Shown here: one piece after another, positions 63,459 to 64,000 of the stretch
Layout: each line of letters begins with the position of its first letter
Position numbering within the stretch: the first letter of the stretch is position 1
From: Methanobrevibacter millerae
Lineage (GTDB): Archaea; Methanobacteriota; Methanobacteria; Methanobacteriales; Methanobacteriaceae
Length of the DNA: 64,000 nucleotides
NCBI RefSeq assembly: GCF_900103415.1
Contig: NZ_FMXB01000010.1
Coordinates: 44,072 to 108,071, forward strand
Reading direction: 5' to 3'
Notes under the pieces: model-generated
The model's database searches: none
What the model saw: the letters and a program-made list of their open reading frames with translations, nothing else
Told to the model about the DNA's origin: nothing
Translations under genes and position numbers: made by a program

Positions 63459-64000
63459 GTGCGACAAGCTAGGATCAGTAATTTGTTATATGCTTATTAA
63501 AGCATATGTTAGTGCAGTTCTATAAACTGATAATGTTGTTGTGTGCATTATTCTCCCTTGAAACTGCGTCACCGGCAACGGTGAGGTGGGTTGCAAGATA
63601 GGTAAAGCATAATCGATGCCATAACTTCCAATGGCACGAATGCGAGAGAAAGATTAGTATTGGTTAACGACAGTGAACTCCTAAAAAAAAAGCATCGTTA
63701 TATTCAGCAGTGGGTAGGAAGTTTCGAAGAGCTACTGTATTACTGGATTTACAGGACATACATGAGTGATTGGTCATGTATATAAATCACAACCCTTATA
63801 ATGCCAGTCGGTGTAATTGGAGAACCTAACCTAATCGTTTCTAACAACTGATTAACTTGGTAAGTCCGGAATCGTCCACATGTAATATGTGGTAGGGTGA
63901 CCGTAAGGAAGTCTGATGTTCTTTTCCGGATATGGGATGCTAAAGAAAGCAAATGCCCACTCAATCGAAAGATTAACAGGAAACTGACAAATACAATAAC
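63459..64000 (+). mobile_element. Group II intron, 5' part (continues past window end)
   Basis: The 5' end is the group II consensus GTGCGAC (63459-63465). Domain I-like structure follows, including 'ACCGGCAACGGTGAGG', 'GTAAGTCCGGAATCGTCC', 'GGTAGGGTGACCGTAAGG' and 'GGATATGGGATGCTAAAG', all arranged as in ORF-bearing bacterial-type introns. The reverse transcriptase/maturase gene would begin after 64,000. Insertion is between genes, 21 bases after the stop at 63437, so no reading frame is interrupted on the visible side. The minus-strand frame over 63749-63964 is a by-product. Confidence 0.8.

Noticed and set aside
63749..63964. Minus-strand 71-codon reading frame
   Set aside because: It lies over the structured domain I of the group II intron and has no coding character.
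1..64000. tRNA or rRNA genes
   Set aside because: No T-loop GGTTCGANTCC with matching acceptor stem, and no rRNA core sequences were seen on either strand by eye.

Overview
The window looks like a chromosomal piece of a methanogenic archaeon of the order Methanobacteriales, most likely Methanobrevibacter or a close relative. The signs are AT-rich DNA, archaeal TATA boxes about 25-30 bases ahead of genes, GGAGG/GGTGAT ribosome binding sites, an adhesin-like beta-helix surface protein with a Sec signal, Ig-like secreted proteins, MntP, LarE, a nickel-type ABC importer and several small zinc-ribbon proteins. No rRNA, tRNA or CRISPR array was found. Family names rest on motif recognition by eye, not on database searches.

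Positions 1 to about 22,800 form an accessory island, visibly more AT-rich than the rest. It holds nuclease-like and orphan genes of the kind found in defence islands: the 3' part of a DUF2357/McrC-like PD-(D/E)XK protein, an HNH protein with a helical-repeat tail, an overlapping gene pair whose first member is DUF5677-like, an HNH_5-type protein, a tightly coupled four-gene cassette around a DUF4365 nuclease-like protein (13,002-17,149), and a TOPRIM protein set between two DUF2971 proteins (17,779-22,766). Two decayed IS1182-like elements in inverted orientation (7,064-8,880 and 11,236-12,880) bracket the 9-11 kb segment. Frameshifted small genes and gene tails show active decay.

From 22,840 to 63,437 the content is more ordinary. 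A leftward operon (27,627 to 22,840) combines a zinc-ribbon protein, a TPR-HIRAN protein, an ExoIII / zinc ribbon / HAD-like fusion, an SseB-like protein and a second EEP-fold nuclease. Then come a PAP2 phosphatase, an M14-like zinc hydrolase with an HTH regulator, a NapH-like ferredoxin and a UvrA paralogue. A five-gene nik/opp transporter (33,641-38,708) follows; its promoter carries a near-perfect 6-16-6 palindrome with the architecture of a NikR operator. After the adhesin and a potassium channel come small orphan proteins, Ung, Usp, MntP, MATE, a glycosyltransferase, AlkD, rubrerythrin, glutathione peroxidase, LarE, a CbbX-type AAA protein, a CDF exporter and a PanE-like reductase.

The least expected signals lie between genes. 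Two tandem units at 42.7-43.2 kb share a 147-bp promoter block and each starts a stem-forming transcript; the first can also form a pseudoknot-like second pairing. Two further transcripts at 52.96-53.12 and 54.63-54.86 kb look like paralogues of one structured RNA family, with matching stems and terminators. A third structured RNA or leader precedes the SseB-like operon at 62.2 kb. The window ends inside a group II intron whose 5' end (GTGCGAC) is at 63,459.
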